64,000 bases of DNA. It comes from Planctomycetota bacterium. GTDB taxonomy: Bacteria; Planctomycetota; J058. Below are positions 34,949 through 43,683 of the stretch, in pieces. Made by a program: the position numbers and the translations under genes. Each line of letters begins with the position of its first letter. Position 1 is the stretch's first letter. The notes beneath the pieces are model-generated. The model saw only the letters and a program-made list of their open reading frames with translations. It did no database searches and was not told the origin of the DNA. Location of the stretch: positions 1 through 64,000 of the forward strand of contig JAMLIC010000027.1 of assembly GCA_023954375.1 (NCBI GenBank), given 5' to 3'.

Positions 34949-35374
34949 TCAGCGAGTCTCGGTGATCGCCGGCGTGGTCGTGGCGCGGGGCTCGGTGAAG
35001 AAGGCGTGCAGGGGCGCCGTGTCGACGGAGGCGGCGTTGGCCAGGGTCGCCGGGCGCTCGTCGCGGCCGGGTCCCGCGGCGAGGCCGCCGTAGAGGACCG
35101 CGCCGCGGAGGCCGACGGCGAGGGCGTCGCCGCGGCCGGCCGCGCGGCGCTCCTCCGTGACGCCGCGGGCCGACTGCCAGGCGAGGTCGATCAGGGCGCC
35201 GCGGACCTCGCGCTTGTAGCTCTTGAGCTGCGGCACGTGGACGAGGAAGCAGGCCCCCACCTCGGTGAGCTGGCAGTAGGTGATGAAGTTGCCGCCGCTG
35301 AGGGAGGGGCGGCGGCCCTCGTCCTTGCCGCCGGTGAAGGCGACCTTCTGCAGGGCCTGCAGGCGGAGGCTCAC
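34949..35374 (-). CDS. small protein of unknown function
   Basis: 141 residues if it starts at the GTG at 35374; the frame is open to an ATG at 35497. The sequence looks coding: SGGNFITYCQLTEVGACFLV then VPQLKSYKREVRGALIDLAW, and a small-residue-rich C-terminus. There is no signal peptide, membrane helix or known motif. It precedes repeats and is followed upstream by another small gene on the same strand. Confidence 0.5.
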   Translation of the reverse strand: MSLRLQALQKVAFTGGKDEGRRPSLSGGNFITYCQLTEVGACFLVHVPQLKSYKREVRGALIDLAWQSARGVTEERRAAGRGDALAVGLRGAVLYGGLAAGPGRDERPATLANAASVDTAPLHAFFTEPRATTTPAITETR

Positions 35375-35501
35375 GGCGGCCGTCGCTTGTTCTGATGGCC
35401 ACGTTCGGACGCGCGGCCCGATGCTCCGATCCGCAGTGAGGCACCTGTCGCCCTCGCTCCGGCCGCTTCGCGGCCTCCGCTCGGGGATGCGCGTCACCGC
35501 T

Positions 35502-35526
35502 CGATCTGCTCGCTTCGCTCGCAGAT
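35502..35526 (-). terminator. stem-loop at the end of the small membrane-protein gene
   Basis: GATCTGC and GCAGATC enclose a smaller GAGCGAAGCGA stem with a TTCG-type loop, directly after the stop codon at 35526. There is no T-run. Confidence 0.5.
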
Positions 35527-35807
35527 CAAGTGGTGAGCGCGGTCAGCTCCTCGGCGAGCGCCGCGGCCTCGGGGGTGTTGCCGAACCCGGCCTTGCCGGA
35601 CCAGGCGACGATCTGCCCGTCGGCCGCGCGGAACGCGGCCACCTCGGGGGCGGGCGGCGCGCCGCTGGGGGCGACGAGCGCCAGCACGCCCAGGCCGATC
35701 ACGGCGCAGACGGCCAGGGCGGCCAGGGCGGCGAGCTTGATGAGGGCGCCGCGGACGGCGCGCTCGAGGGGGGACGTGGGGACGGGCTCGGGACGGATCT
35801 CGGACAT
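35526..35807 (-). CDS. small single-pass membrane protein
   Basis: 93 residues from the ATG at 35807, which has GAGGAG eight bases upstream. One membrane helix (KLAALAALAVCAVIGLGVLALVA-like, residues about 20-43) follows a Pro-rich cytoplasmic start. The short outer part ends FRAADGQIVAWSGKAGFGNT. Function unknown. Confidence 0.6.
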   Translation of the reverse strand: MSEIRPEPVPTSPLERAVRGALIKLAALAALAVCAVIGLGVLALVAPSGAPPAPEVAAFRAADGQIVAWSGKAGFGNTPEAAALAEELTALTT

Positions 35808-35937
35808 GTGCTGGCTCCTCTCGTGCCGGGCACGGAGCCAACGCGGTGCCATGTCGAGCGCTCGACGAGAGCGGGGCTTGTGGCGCCGGGCCGCGCCGTT
35901 CCGTTGGAGCGGCCCAACACCCCGCCAGGGTCTGGGG

Positions 35938-36699
35938 CTACTCGTCCTCGATCCGCCAGATGCGGCCGAGGAGGACGAACTTGCCGTCGCGGTAGAAGAA
36001 GAGCTGCAGCCGGGTCCCGTGGGTCGGGTCCTCGCCGGCGGGGCCCTTGGCCTTGAGGACCGCGCAGTACCAGTGGTAGCGCGGCTTCAGGTGCTGGGCG
36101 GTGCGGCGCAGGCCCGAGGCGAACTCGCGGGCGGCGTCGGTCCCGCTCTCCATCGACTGGAGGTCCTCGGTCGAGGCCGTGAAGACCTCGACCGTCTCGA
36201 GGTCGGCGCGGAGGCCGAGGCGCCGGGCCACCTCCGCCGGCTCGCCGGCGAAGAGCTGCGGGGCGCGCTCGAGGATGCGCGGGGCGAGGGCCTTGAAGCC
36301 GTCGTCGGTGAAGGCGTCCTTGAGCGCCGCCTCGTCGGGCGCCATGGCCCGGAGGGCCTCGCCGAGGGCGGCCGCCTCGCCCGCCTTGAACGCGGCCAGC
36401 GTCCGCTCGAGGTGCCCCTTGAGCGCCTCGGCCGTGCCCTGCTCGCGCTTGAACTGGACCCGGTGCAGGCCGTCGGCCGCCTTCGGCGGCGGCGGCGGGA
36501 GCGGCTTGGGCGGCGTGGCGGGCGGCGCGTCGGGCGCCGGCTCCTCCTCGGCCTCCTCCTCGACGCCCTCCTCGTCCTCGGGCGCGGGCGGGGTGCCCGG
36601 GCGCGGGCCGGGCGGCGGCAGGCCGCCGTCCTGGGCGCGGAGGGCGGGCGCGGCGAGGGCCGCGGCGAGCAGCAGGCAGGTGAGCAGGCGGCGGATCAT
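35938..36699 (-). CDS. secreted protein of unknown function in kinase operon
   Basis: 253 residues; signal peptide ends PALRAQDG, then an acidic/Pro-rich linker (EEGVEEEAEEEPAPD) of about 45 residues and a helical domain with a C-terminal beta motif RLQLFFYRDGKFVLLGRIW. The ATG overlaps the stop of the cNMP-kinase gene (TGATG), so it is co-translated with it and may sense or report on the same stimulus. Not recognised. Confidence 0.75.
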   Translation of the reverse strand: MIRRLLTCLLLAAALAAPALRAQDGGLPPPGPRPGTPPAPEDEEGVEEEAEEEPAPDAPPATPPKPLPPPPPKAADGLHRVQFKREQGTAEALKGHLERTLAAFKAGEAAALGEALRAMAPDEAALKDAFTDDGFKALAPRILERAPQLFAGEPAEVARRLGLRADLETVEVFTASTEDLQSMESGTDAAREFASGLRRTAQHLKPRYHWYCAVLKAKGPAGEDPTHGTRLQLFFYRDGKFVLLGRIWRIEDE

Positions 36700-38078
36700 C
36701 AGTAGATCTTCCCCATGTCCGAGACGCCCACGCGGAGGCCCGGGATCTTCTTGGCCTCCGTCAGCGAGCGGCGCAGGAAGTCGCGCACGGCGTCCTCCTG
36801 CGGGCCGTCGTAGATCAGCGTCAGCACGTGGCCCTTCGCGCGCGACAGGTCGAGGCCGGCCTTCGGCTCGGCCGCGCTGAGGAACTCGACGATCTCGCGG
36901 CCCGTCTGGAAGCGGTCCTCGGGGCGCTTGGCGGTGGACCGCCGCACGAGCTGCTCGAGGTCCTCGGGCACGCGCGGGTTCGTGGCCCGCGGCGAGGGCA
37001 CGGCGTCGCGCACGTGCATGCGCAGGATCTCGTAGGGGTCGTGCGAGTCGAACGGCAGCTTCCCCGTGAGCATCTCGTAGGCCATGATCCCGAGCGAGTA
37101 GAGGTCGGAGCGGCCGTCCATCTTGCGGCCGAGGGCCTGCTCGGGGGACATGTACTCGGCGGTGCCGACGATGTCCTCGTCGTCCTTCTGCGCCTCGGCG
37201 CGCGTCTTGGCGATGCCGAAGTCCATGAGCTTGACCCGGCCGCCCGACTCGACGATCACGTTGGCCGGCTTGACGTCGCGGTGGACGATCCCGTGCGTGT
37301 GGGCGCAGTCGAGCGCCGAGGCGAGCTGGCGCAGGATGGAGCGCGACTCGTCGAAGGGCAGCACGCCGCGGGTGTCGATCAGGCGCGAGAGGACGGTGCC
37401 GGTGACCTTCTCCATGATGATGAAGAAGGTCGCGTAGGCCTCCTCGCTGTCGATCACCGAGACGATGTTCTCGTGCTTGAGCGCGCCGATGATCTTGGCC
37501 TCGTTCTTGAACCGCGTGGCGAAGTCCTCGTCGTAGACGAGCTCGTGCGAGAGCATCTTGATCGCCACGGCCGTGTTGAGGGTCGGGTGCAGCCCCTCGA
37601 ACACGATCGCCATGCCGCCGCGGCCGAGCTCGCCGACGAGCTTGTACTTGCCGACCTGCTGCACGCCGGCGCCCTCGAGCAGGCGCTTGCCGAGGATCTC
37701 GGTGAGGAAGCTGGCGACGCGCGGGTGCTGGCCGAGGAAGGCCTGCAGCGGCTGGCGGCGGATCACGAGGCACTCGACCGCCGTCTCGGCGAACACGTCG
37801 GCCGTGCGCGGCTCGCCGGTGAGCAGGGCCATCTCGCCGAAGAACTCGCCGGCGCCGAGGCGCGCGACGAACTTCTCGCGCCCCTGCGCGTCGATCACGG
37901 GGACGCGCACCTCGCCCTTGCGGATGATGAACATGGCGTCGCCGGGGTCGCCGCGGCGGATGATCTGGGCGCCCTGGACGAAGCGCACCAGCTCGCACTG
38001 CGTGGAGAGGCGCTCGACCTCGCGCGGCGGGAGCGACTTGAACGCGGCGATCGAGGACAGGAAGGCGGTCTGGCTCAT
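36699..38078 (-). CDS. cyclic-nucleotide-binding domain fused to Ser/Thr protein kinase
   Basis: 459 residues. Residues about 10-125 form a cNMP-binding (Crp-type) domain: RRGDPGDAMFIIRKGEV and GEFFGEMALLTGEPRTADV with the phosphate-binding Arg91. Residues 145-410 are a complete Hanks kinase: GRGGMA, Lys174 in VAIK, Glu193, HRDVKPAN with Asp268, DFG with Asp286 and SPEQ. The order resembles eukaryotic cGMP-dependent kinase, with the regulatory domain first. The C-terminal 50 residues are an extra small domain. TACAAT at 38109-38104 and a G-rich leader precede the ATG. FHA genes upstream suggest a phospho-signalling cluster. Confidence 0.92.
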   Translation of the reverse strand: MSQTAFLSSIAAFKSLPPREVERLSTQCELVRFVQGAQIIRRGDPGDAMFIIRKGEVRVPVIDAQGREKFVARLGAGEFFGEMALLTGEPRTADVFAETAVECLVIRRQPLQAFLGQHPRVASFLTEILGKRLLEGAGVQQVGKYKLVGELGRGGMAIVFEGLHPTLNTAVAIKMLSHELVYDEDFATRFKNEAKIIGALKHENIVSVIDSEEAYATFFIIMEKVTGTVLSRLIDTRGVLPFDESRSILRQLASALDCAHTHGIVHRDVKPANVIVESGGRVKLMDFGIAKTRAEAQKDDEDIVGTAEYMSPEQALGRKMDGRSDLYSLGIMAYEMLTGKLPFDSHDPYEILRMHVRDAVPSPRATNPRVPEDLEQLVRRSTAKRPEDRFQTGREIVEFLSAAEPKAGLDLSRAKGHVLTLIYDGPQEDAVRDFLRRSLTEAKKIPGLRVGVSDMGKIY

Positions 38079-38135
38079 GGGGTCCCCCCCGGGACGGCGG
38101 CGGATTGTAGCCGGCGCGCCGGGGCGAGGACCAGG

Positions 38136-38756
38136 CTACCCGGGGTGGAACTCGAGGTGCGTCGAGCCGATCCGGACCACGTCGCCCGGGGCGAGGGGGT
38201 GCACCCCCTTGAGCCGGCGGTCGTTCACGTAGGTGCCGTTGGACGAGCTCAGGTCCGTGATCGTGTAGCCGTCGCCCTGGCGGTCGATCCGGGCGTGGGC
38301 GCGCGAGGCGCGGATGTCCCAGATCGTGATGTCGGTCGACACGCCGCGCCCGAGGATCGCGGCCGGGCGCAGGCCGAGCGGGAAGGTCTTGCCGGCGTCG
38401 TTGCCCTTGGTCGCGAGCAGGTAGGCCCCCGCCTGGGGCTCCGGGCCGGCCACGGCGCGCGTGTCGACCGGGTCGTCGGTCAGGAGGCGCAGGACGTGCG
38501 ACCCGAGCTGAAGGGTGTCGCCCGGGGCGAGCTGGGCCCGCTGCGCCCTCGCCCCGTTGTGGACGAACCCGCCCGGGGTCAGGTCGAAGGCCAGCCAGCC
38601 GGTGGCCTCCTGGAACAGGCGCACGTGGAGGTCGGCGACGGCCGGGTCGTCGAGGACGAGGTCGGCGGGCGCGGCGCGGCCGATCGCCAGGCTCTGCCGC
38701 TGGTCGAGCCGCACCTGCGTCCCCTTCCCCTTGCCCTCGACGACGACGAGCCGCAT
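38136..38756 (-). CDS. protein with two FHA domains
   Basis: 206 residues. Two tandem FHA domains: the first around SLAIGRAAPADLVLDDPAVA is degenerate, and the second is canonical, ILGRGVSTDITIWDIRASRAH and SSSNGTYVNDRRL. FHA modules bind phosphothreonine, so the product may read phosphorylation by the neighbouring kinase. It lies five bases after the next upstream gene and 57 bases before the kinase, all in one direction, probably one operon. Confidence 0.85.
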   Translation of the reverse strand: MRLVVVEGKGKGTQVRLDQRQSLAIGRAAPADLVLDDPAVADLHVRLFQEATGWLAFDLTPGGFVHNGARAQRAQLAPGDTLQLGSHVLRLLTDDPVDTRAVAGPEPQAGAYLLATKGNDAGKTFPLGLRPAAILGRGVSTDITIWDIRASRAHARIDRQGDGYTITDLSSSNGTYVNDRRLKGVHPLAPGDVVRIGSTHLEFHPG

Positions 38757-38761
38757 CGCGC

Positions 38762-39061
38762 TCAACCCGGGACGAACCCGAGCGGCCCCTCGACGTCGGG
38801 CCGGTCGGCGCCGGTCACCACGAGCCGCTCCACCCGGTCGGGGGGGACGCACAGGAGGAGGGTGTCGTCGGTGCGGCGGCTGAGCGCCGGGTCGTCCTTG
38901 TAGACGACGAGCGCGAGGACCCCCTCCTTCCCCGGCGGGTCGGGGTCCACGACCTCGCGCACGTGGTAGCTGGCGTCGCGCAGGACGAGGAGGACGCGGC
39001 GCTCGTCGCCCTGCTCGGCGCAGACCTTGGCGATGAGCTGCAGGAGCTTGGTCCAGGTCAT
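38762..39061 (-). CDS. small cytoplasmic protein of unknown function, first gene of the FHA-kinase operon
   Basis: 99 residues; MTWTKLLQLIAKVCAEQGDE, then a beta pattern (RRVLLVLRDASYHVREV; GVLALVVYKD; DTLLLCVPP). Not recognised. A TACGAT at 39075-39070 lies eight bases before the ATG, so it is probably leaderless. Confidence 0.65.
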   Translation of the reverse strand: MTWTKLLQLIAKVCAEQGDERRVLLVLRDASYHVREVVDPDPPGKEGVLALVVYKDDPALSRRTDDTLLLCVPPDRVERLVVTGADRPDVEGPLGFVPG

Positions 39062-39069
39062 CGGCCGGG

Positions 39070-39083
39070 ATCGTACCTACAAT
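39070..39083. promoter_or_regulatory. two back-to-back -10 elements in a divergent promoter
   Basis: TACGAT (minus, 39075-39070) and TACAAT (plus, 39078-39083) are two bases apart. Each is 7-8 bases from its start codon (39061 and 39091), so each promoter extends into the other's transcribed region. Confidence 0.55.
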
Positions 39084-39090
39084 GCCCGCC

Positions 39091-39810
39091 ATGAGCGACC
39101 CCGGTCGGGACGCCTACGCGGCCCACCTCGCCAGGACCCAGGAGGAGGACGAGGCCGACGCCCGCGAGGGGCTGGCGGTCTGGTTCGGCGAGGCCCTGGT
39201 CGGCGCCGCCGGGCGGGCGCTCGACGTGGGCGCCGGGCGCGGGCAGGCGCTCGACCACCTGGCGGCGCTGGGCCTCCTCCCCGAGGCCTGGGAGCCCGAC
39301 CCGGCGCTGGCGGACGCCCTGCGGCGCCGCGGCGCGACGGTCCACGACGAGCCCGACCCCCTCGCCTTCCTCCGCGGGCAGGGGGGCCGCTTCGACGTGG
39401 TGTTCTGCAAGGACGTGCTCGAGCACCTGCCGCGCGAGCAGGTGGTCGAGGTCGTCCGGCGCATGGGCGAGGCCTTGCGGCCGGGCGGGCGGCTGGTCGT
39501 CTCCGTGCCGCACGCGGTCTCGTTCCGCGGCGTGTACGTGCGCTACGCCGACTTCACCCACCAGGCCGCCTACACGGAGGAGAGCCTGCGCTACGTGCTC
39601 GAGCGGGCCGGGCTCGGCGACGTGAGGTTCTTCGCGCCGCGGTTCCGCTTCAAGCCGCGGCCGGCGACGATCGCCTACCGCGCCGTGCGGCGGGCGTGGT
39701 TCGCGGCCTTGCGGGCGATCTACTGGATCGAGCACCCGAGCCGCCGGGGCCAGCCGGCGCACTTCTTCCCGCGGCTGGTGGCCAGCGCGCGCCTCGTCGA
39801 GGGCTCGTGA
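39091..39810 (+). CDS. class I SAM-dependent methyltransferase
   Basis: 239 residues from the ATG at 39091, seven bases after a TACAAT; the ATG at 39082 falls inside the promoter element. Motif I is ALDVGAGRGQAL, the acidic strand-2 residue is in EPDPAL, and FDVVFCKDVLEHLP plus LRPGGRLVVSVPH are typical of Ubi/type-11 methyltransferases. The C-terminal third is basic and may bind a lipid or glycan acceptor. The substrate is unknown; O-antigen-type methyltransferases have this layout. Confidence 0.85.
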   Translation: MSDPGRDAYAAHLARTQEEDEADAREGLAVWFGEALVGAAGRALDVGAGRGQALDHLAALGLLPEAWEPDPALADALRRRGATVHDEPDPLAFLRGQGGRFDVVFCKDVLEHLPREQVVEVVRRMGEALRPGGRLVVSVPHAVSFRGVYVRYADFTHQAAYTEESLRYVLERAGLGDVRFFAPRFRFKPRPATIAYRAVRRAWFAALRAIYWIEHPSRRGQPAHFFPRLVASARLVEGS

Positions 39811-39838
39811 CGAGGCGCGAGCGGCTGGCGACGTGGTC

Positions 39839-40705
39839 ATGAACGACCCCGGTCAGCGGACCGATGGACCTCCCACGGCTCACCGGCCGCCCTCGCCCTG
39901 GCGCGGGGTCGTCCGGGCGGCGGGCATCCAGCTCGTCGTCGCGGGCAGCCTCGCCCTCGCCTTCGCCGCGCAAGGCGACGTGGCGGCGGCGCTCGCGCTC
40001 GTGGTCGCGCCCTTCGCGCTGGTCGCGCTGGCGATGCTCCTCCTCGGCGCCACGCCGCGCGCCCGCGGTCGACGCGCGGGCCCGGCGCTGCCCGCCCCGG
40101 AGGGTCTGGACGAGGCCCTCCGCTCCGCGGCCTCCGCGGCGCTCCCCGAGCCCGAGCTCGACGACCCGACGGCCCACCTGCTGCCGCTCGCCCCTGGAGA
40201 GGAGCTCGTCTGGACTGGGCGACCCGGTCGGGCCGTGTGGCGCGTGCTCTGCCGCCGTCGAACGGCGGAGGTGGTGACGGCGGCGGCCGCACCGCCCGTG
40301 CTCCTCGGCCTGGTGGGGCTCGTCGGTCCGCCCGACGTCTGGGCCAGCGGGGACGCCGTGCGGGTCTGGGTGGTCCTGCTCCTCTCCGCCGCCGCCCTGA
40401 CGCCGCTCGGGGTCCTCGCGCTGGCGTGGGCCGGCAGCGGGTCCACGACCTACGTCCTCACGACCCGGCGCGGGCTCGTGGTCTCCCCCGCGGGGGCCCA
40501 CGTCTGCGACCTCGAGCCCGGGGCCCTCCGCGTCGAGGGCGCCTCGCTGCGGCTCGGGGCCGCGACGCCCCGCTGCGTGGCGAGGGGGCGCTACCCGTGG
40601 TCGCTGCCCGCGCTCCGCTGGGCGGGGACGCCGCGCGCCTCGTTCGAGGCGCTGGAGGACCCCGCCTCCGTCCTGGCGGAGCTGCGCCGCGCCTGGCAGC
40701 GCTGA
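39839..40705 (+). CDS. membrane protein with PH-like domain
   Basis: 288 residues from an ATG at 39839; a GTG six bases upstream is possible. Two pairs of membrane helices (GIQLVVAGSLALAFAA; LALVVAPFALVALAMLLLG; and a second pair around 150-200). Between and after them are PH-like stretches (PLAPGEELVWTGRPGRAVW; YVLTTRRGLVVSP) as in bacterial PH-domain membrane proteins of the YdbT type. Function unknown. It is convergent with pyrG, four bases away. Confidence 0.65.
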   Translation: MNDPGQRTDGPPTAHRPPSPWRGVVRAAGIQLVVAGSLALAFAAQGDVAAALALVVAPFALVALAMLLLGATPRARGRRAGPALPAPEGLDEALRSAASAALPEPELDDPTAHLLPLAPGEELVWTGRPGRAVWRVLCRRRTAEVVTAAAAPPVLLGLVGLVGPPDVWASGDAVRVWVVLLLSAAALTPLGVLALAWAGSGSTTYVLTTRRGLVVSPAGAHVCDLEPGALRVEGASLRLGAATPRCVARGRYPWSLPALRWAGTPRASFEALEDPASVLAELRRAWQR

Positions 40706-40708
40706 ACC

Positions 40709-42358
<1,650 letters not shown>

Positions 42359-42445
42359 GCAACGACCTCCTGGGGGATGGACGCCATGCTATGCCGCCCC
42401 CCCGACAGCCGCCAGGGACGGACCTGGCCGAGGGCAGGTCGGCGG

Positions 42446-43183
42446 TTAGCGCCGGCGGGCGACGAAGGCGGCGTAGTCCTCGGGCGTGTCGATCCCGCGC
42501 ACCCCCTGGGCCGCGACGACGGCCACCTGGATCGCGTGCCCGTGCCAGAGCGCGCGCAGCTGCTCGAGGCGCTCGCGGCGCTCGAGCGGGGCGGGCGGGA
42601 GGCCGCAGAAGGTCTGCAGGAACGCGGGCGTGTAGGCGTAGATCCCCACGTGGCGGAGCGCCAGCGGCTCGCCGTCGGCGGGCGGGGCGCCCAGGCTCGG
42701 CAGGGGCGAGCGCGAGAAGTAGAGGGCGCGGCCGTGGCGGTCGGTCACGACCTTGACGACCTGGGGCTTCTCTGCCTCGCCCTGGTCGTCGAGCGGCTCG
42801 GCGAGGGTGCCCATCTCGGCGCGGGTGTGACGCATGAGCTCGACGAGGCGGTCGACGTGGCTCGGGTCGAGCTCCGGCTCGTCGCCCTGGACGTTGACGA
42901 CGAGGTCGAACGCGCCGCCCAGGGCGCGGGCGACCTCGGCCACGCGGTCGGTGCCGCTCGGGTGGTCGGCGCGGGTCATGAGCGCCTCGGCGCCGAACGC
43001 GCGGCAGGCGGCGAGGACCTCGTCGCTGTCGGTGGCCACGACCACGCGGCCGGCGTGCTCCGCGGCCCGCACGCGCTCGTGGACGTGGTCGATCAGGTAG
43101 CGGCCGGTGTCCTTGAGCAGGACCTTGCGCGGGAGGCGCGTCGAGCCGAGCCGGGCGGGGATGACGGTGAGGACCTGGGTCAT
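42446..43183 (-). CDS. kdsB: CMP-KDO synthetase (3-deoxy-manno-octulosonate cytidylyltransferase)
   Basis: Activates KDO with CTP for lipopolysaccharide inner core; a marker of a Gram-negative envelope. 245 residues with IPARLGSTRLPRK at the nucleotide-binding start, VVVATDSDEV, NVQGDEPEL (metal/CTP binding) and RHVGIYAYTPAFLQTF. Start ATG at 43183 with TAGGAT at 43197-43192 eight bases before it and no ribosome site, suggesting a leaderless mRNA. Followed by pyrG, which supplies its substrate. Confidence 0.95.
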   Translation of the reverse strand: MTQVLTVIPARLGSTRLPRKVLLKDTGRYLIDHVHERVRAAEHAGRVVVATDSDEVLAACRAFGAEALMTRADHPSGTDRVAEVARALGGAFDLVVNVQGDEPELDPSHVDRLVELMRHTRAEMGTLAEPLDDQGEAEKPQVVKVVTDRHGRALYFSRSPLPSLGAPPADGEPLALRHVGIYAYTPAFLQTFCGLPPAPLERRERLEQLRALWHGHAIQVAVVAAQGVRGIDTPEDYAAFVARRR

Positions 43184-43194
43184 GGGGCGGGATC

Positions 43195-43623
43195 CTACCG
43201 CCTGCGCCACAGGAGCACGGCGATGGCCATGAGCGCGAGCGAGATCAGCGAGGCGAGCCCGAAGGCGAGGTCGAGGAAGACGTACAGGCTGCACGCCACC
43301 AGGAACCAGTAGGGGAACGCGATCGTGGCCGCGAGCATGAGCGACGACCAGCCCTCGTCGGTGGGCGCGGAGGTCGTCGCCGGCGCGGGCGGCTTCACCC
43401 GCGCAGACGCCCGCCCGCGCAGCGCGGCGGTGAGCTTCGAGTCCTCGGGTGAGCCGACGCGCCGCCCGCAGGCCGCGCAGGCGCCGGCCTCGTCCAGGCA
43501 GGCGACGTGGTGCAGCGCGTGGCACTCCGGGCACACGGCGGGCTGCTCCCCCTTCTGCACCGCCTCGTGACAGAAGGGGCAGCGGGTGGGCGCGACGTGG
43601 ACCCTGGGCCCCGACCGGTCCAT
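43195..43623 (-). CDS. prokaryotic RING-like zinc-finger membrane protein, paralogue 1
   Basis: 142 residues. Eight or nine zinc ligands: Cys15, Cys18, Cys31, Cys34, His38/His39, Cys42, Cys49, Cys52 (CPFC ... CPECHALHHVAC ... CAAC), as in prokaryotic RING-finger family proteins. Two membrane helices close the protein (about 93-115 and 118-138). The gene at 51949 has the same ligand spacing. TACGAT at 43637-43632 lies eight bases before the ATG. RING-like proteins in bacteria may bind ubiquitin-like partners or membranes, but the function here is unknown. Confidence 0.75.
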   Translation of the reverse strand: MDRSGPRVHVAPTRCPFCHEAVQKGEQPAVCPECHALHHVACLDEAGACAACGRRVGSPEDSKLTAALRGRASARVKPPAPATTSAPTDEGWSSLMLAATIAFPYWFLVACSLYVFLDLAFGLASLISLALMAIAVLLWRRR

Positions 43624-43683
43624 CCCCTGCGATCGTAGCTTGATCCCCTGCGTCCGGTGGGCAAGATGCGCCCGGGAGCCGCC

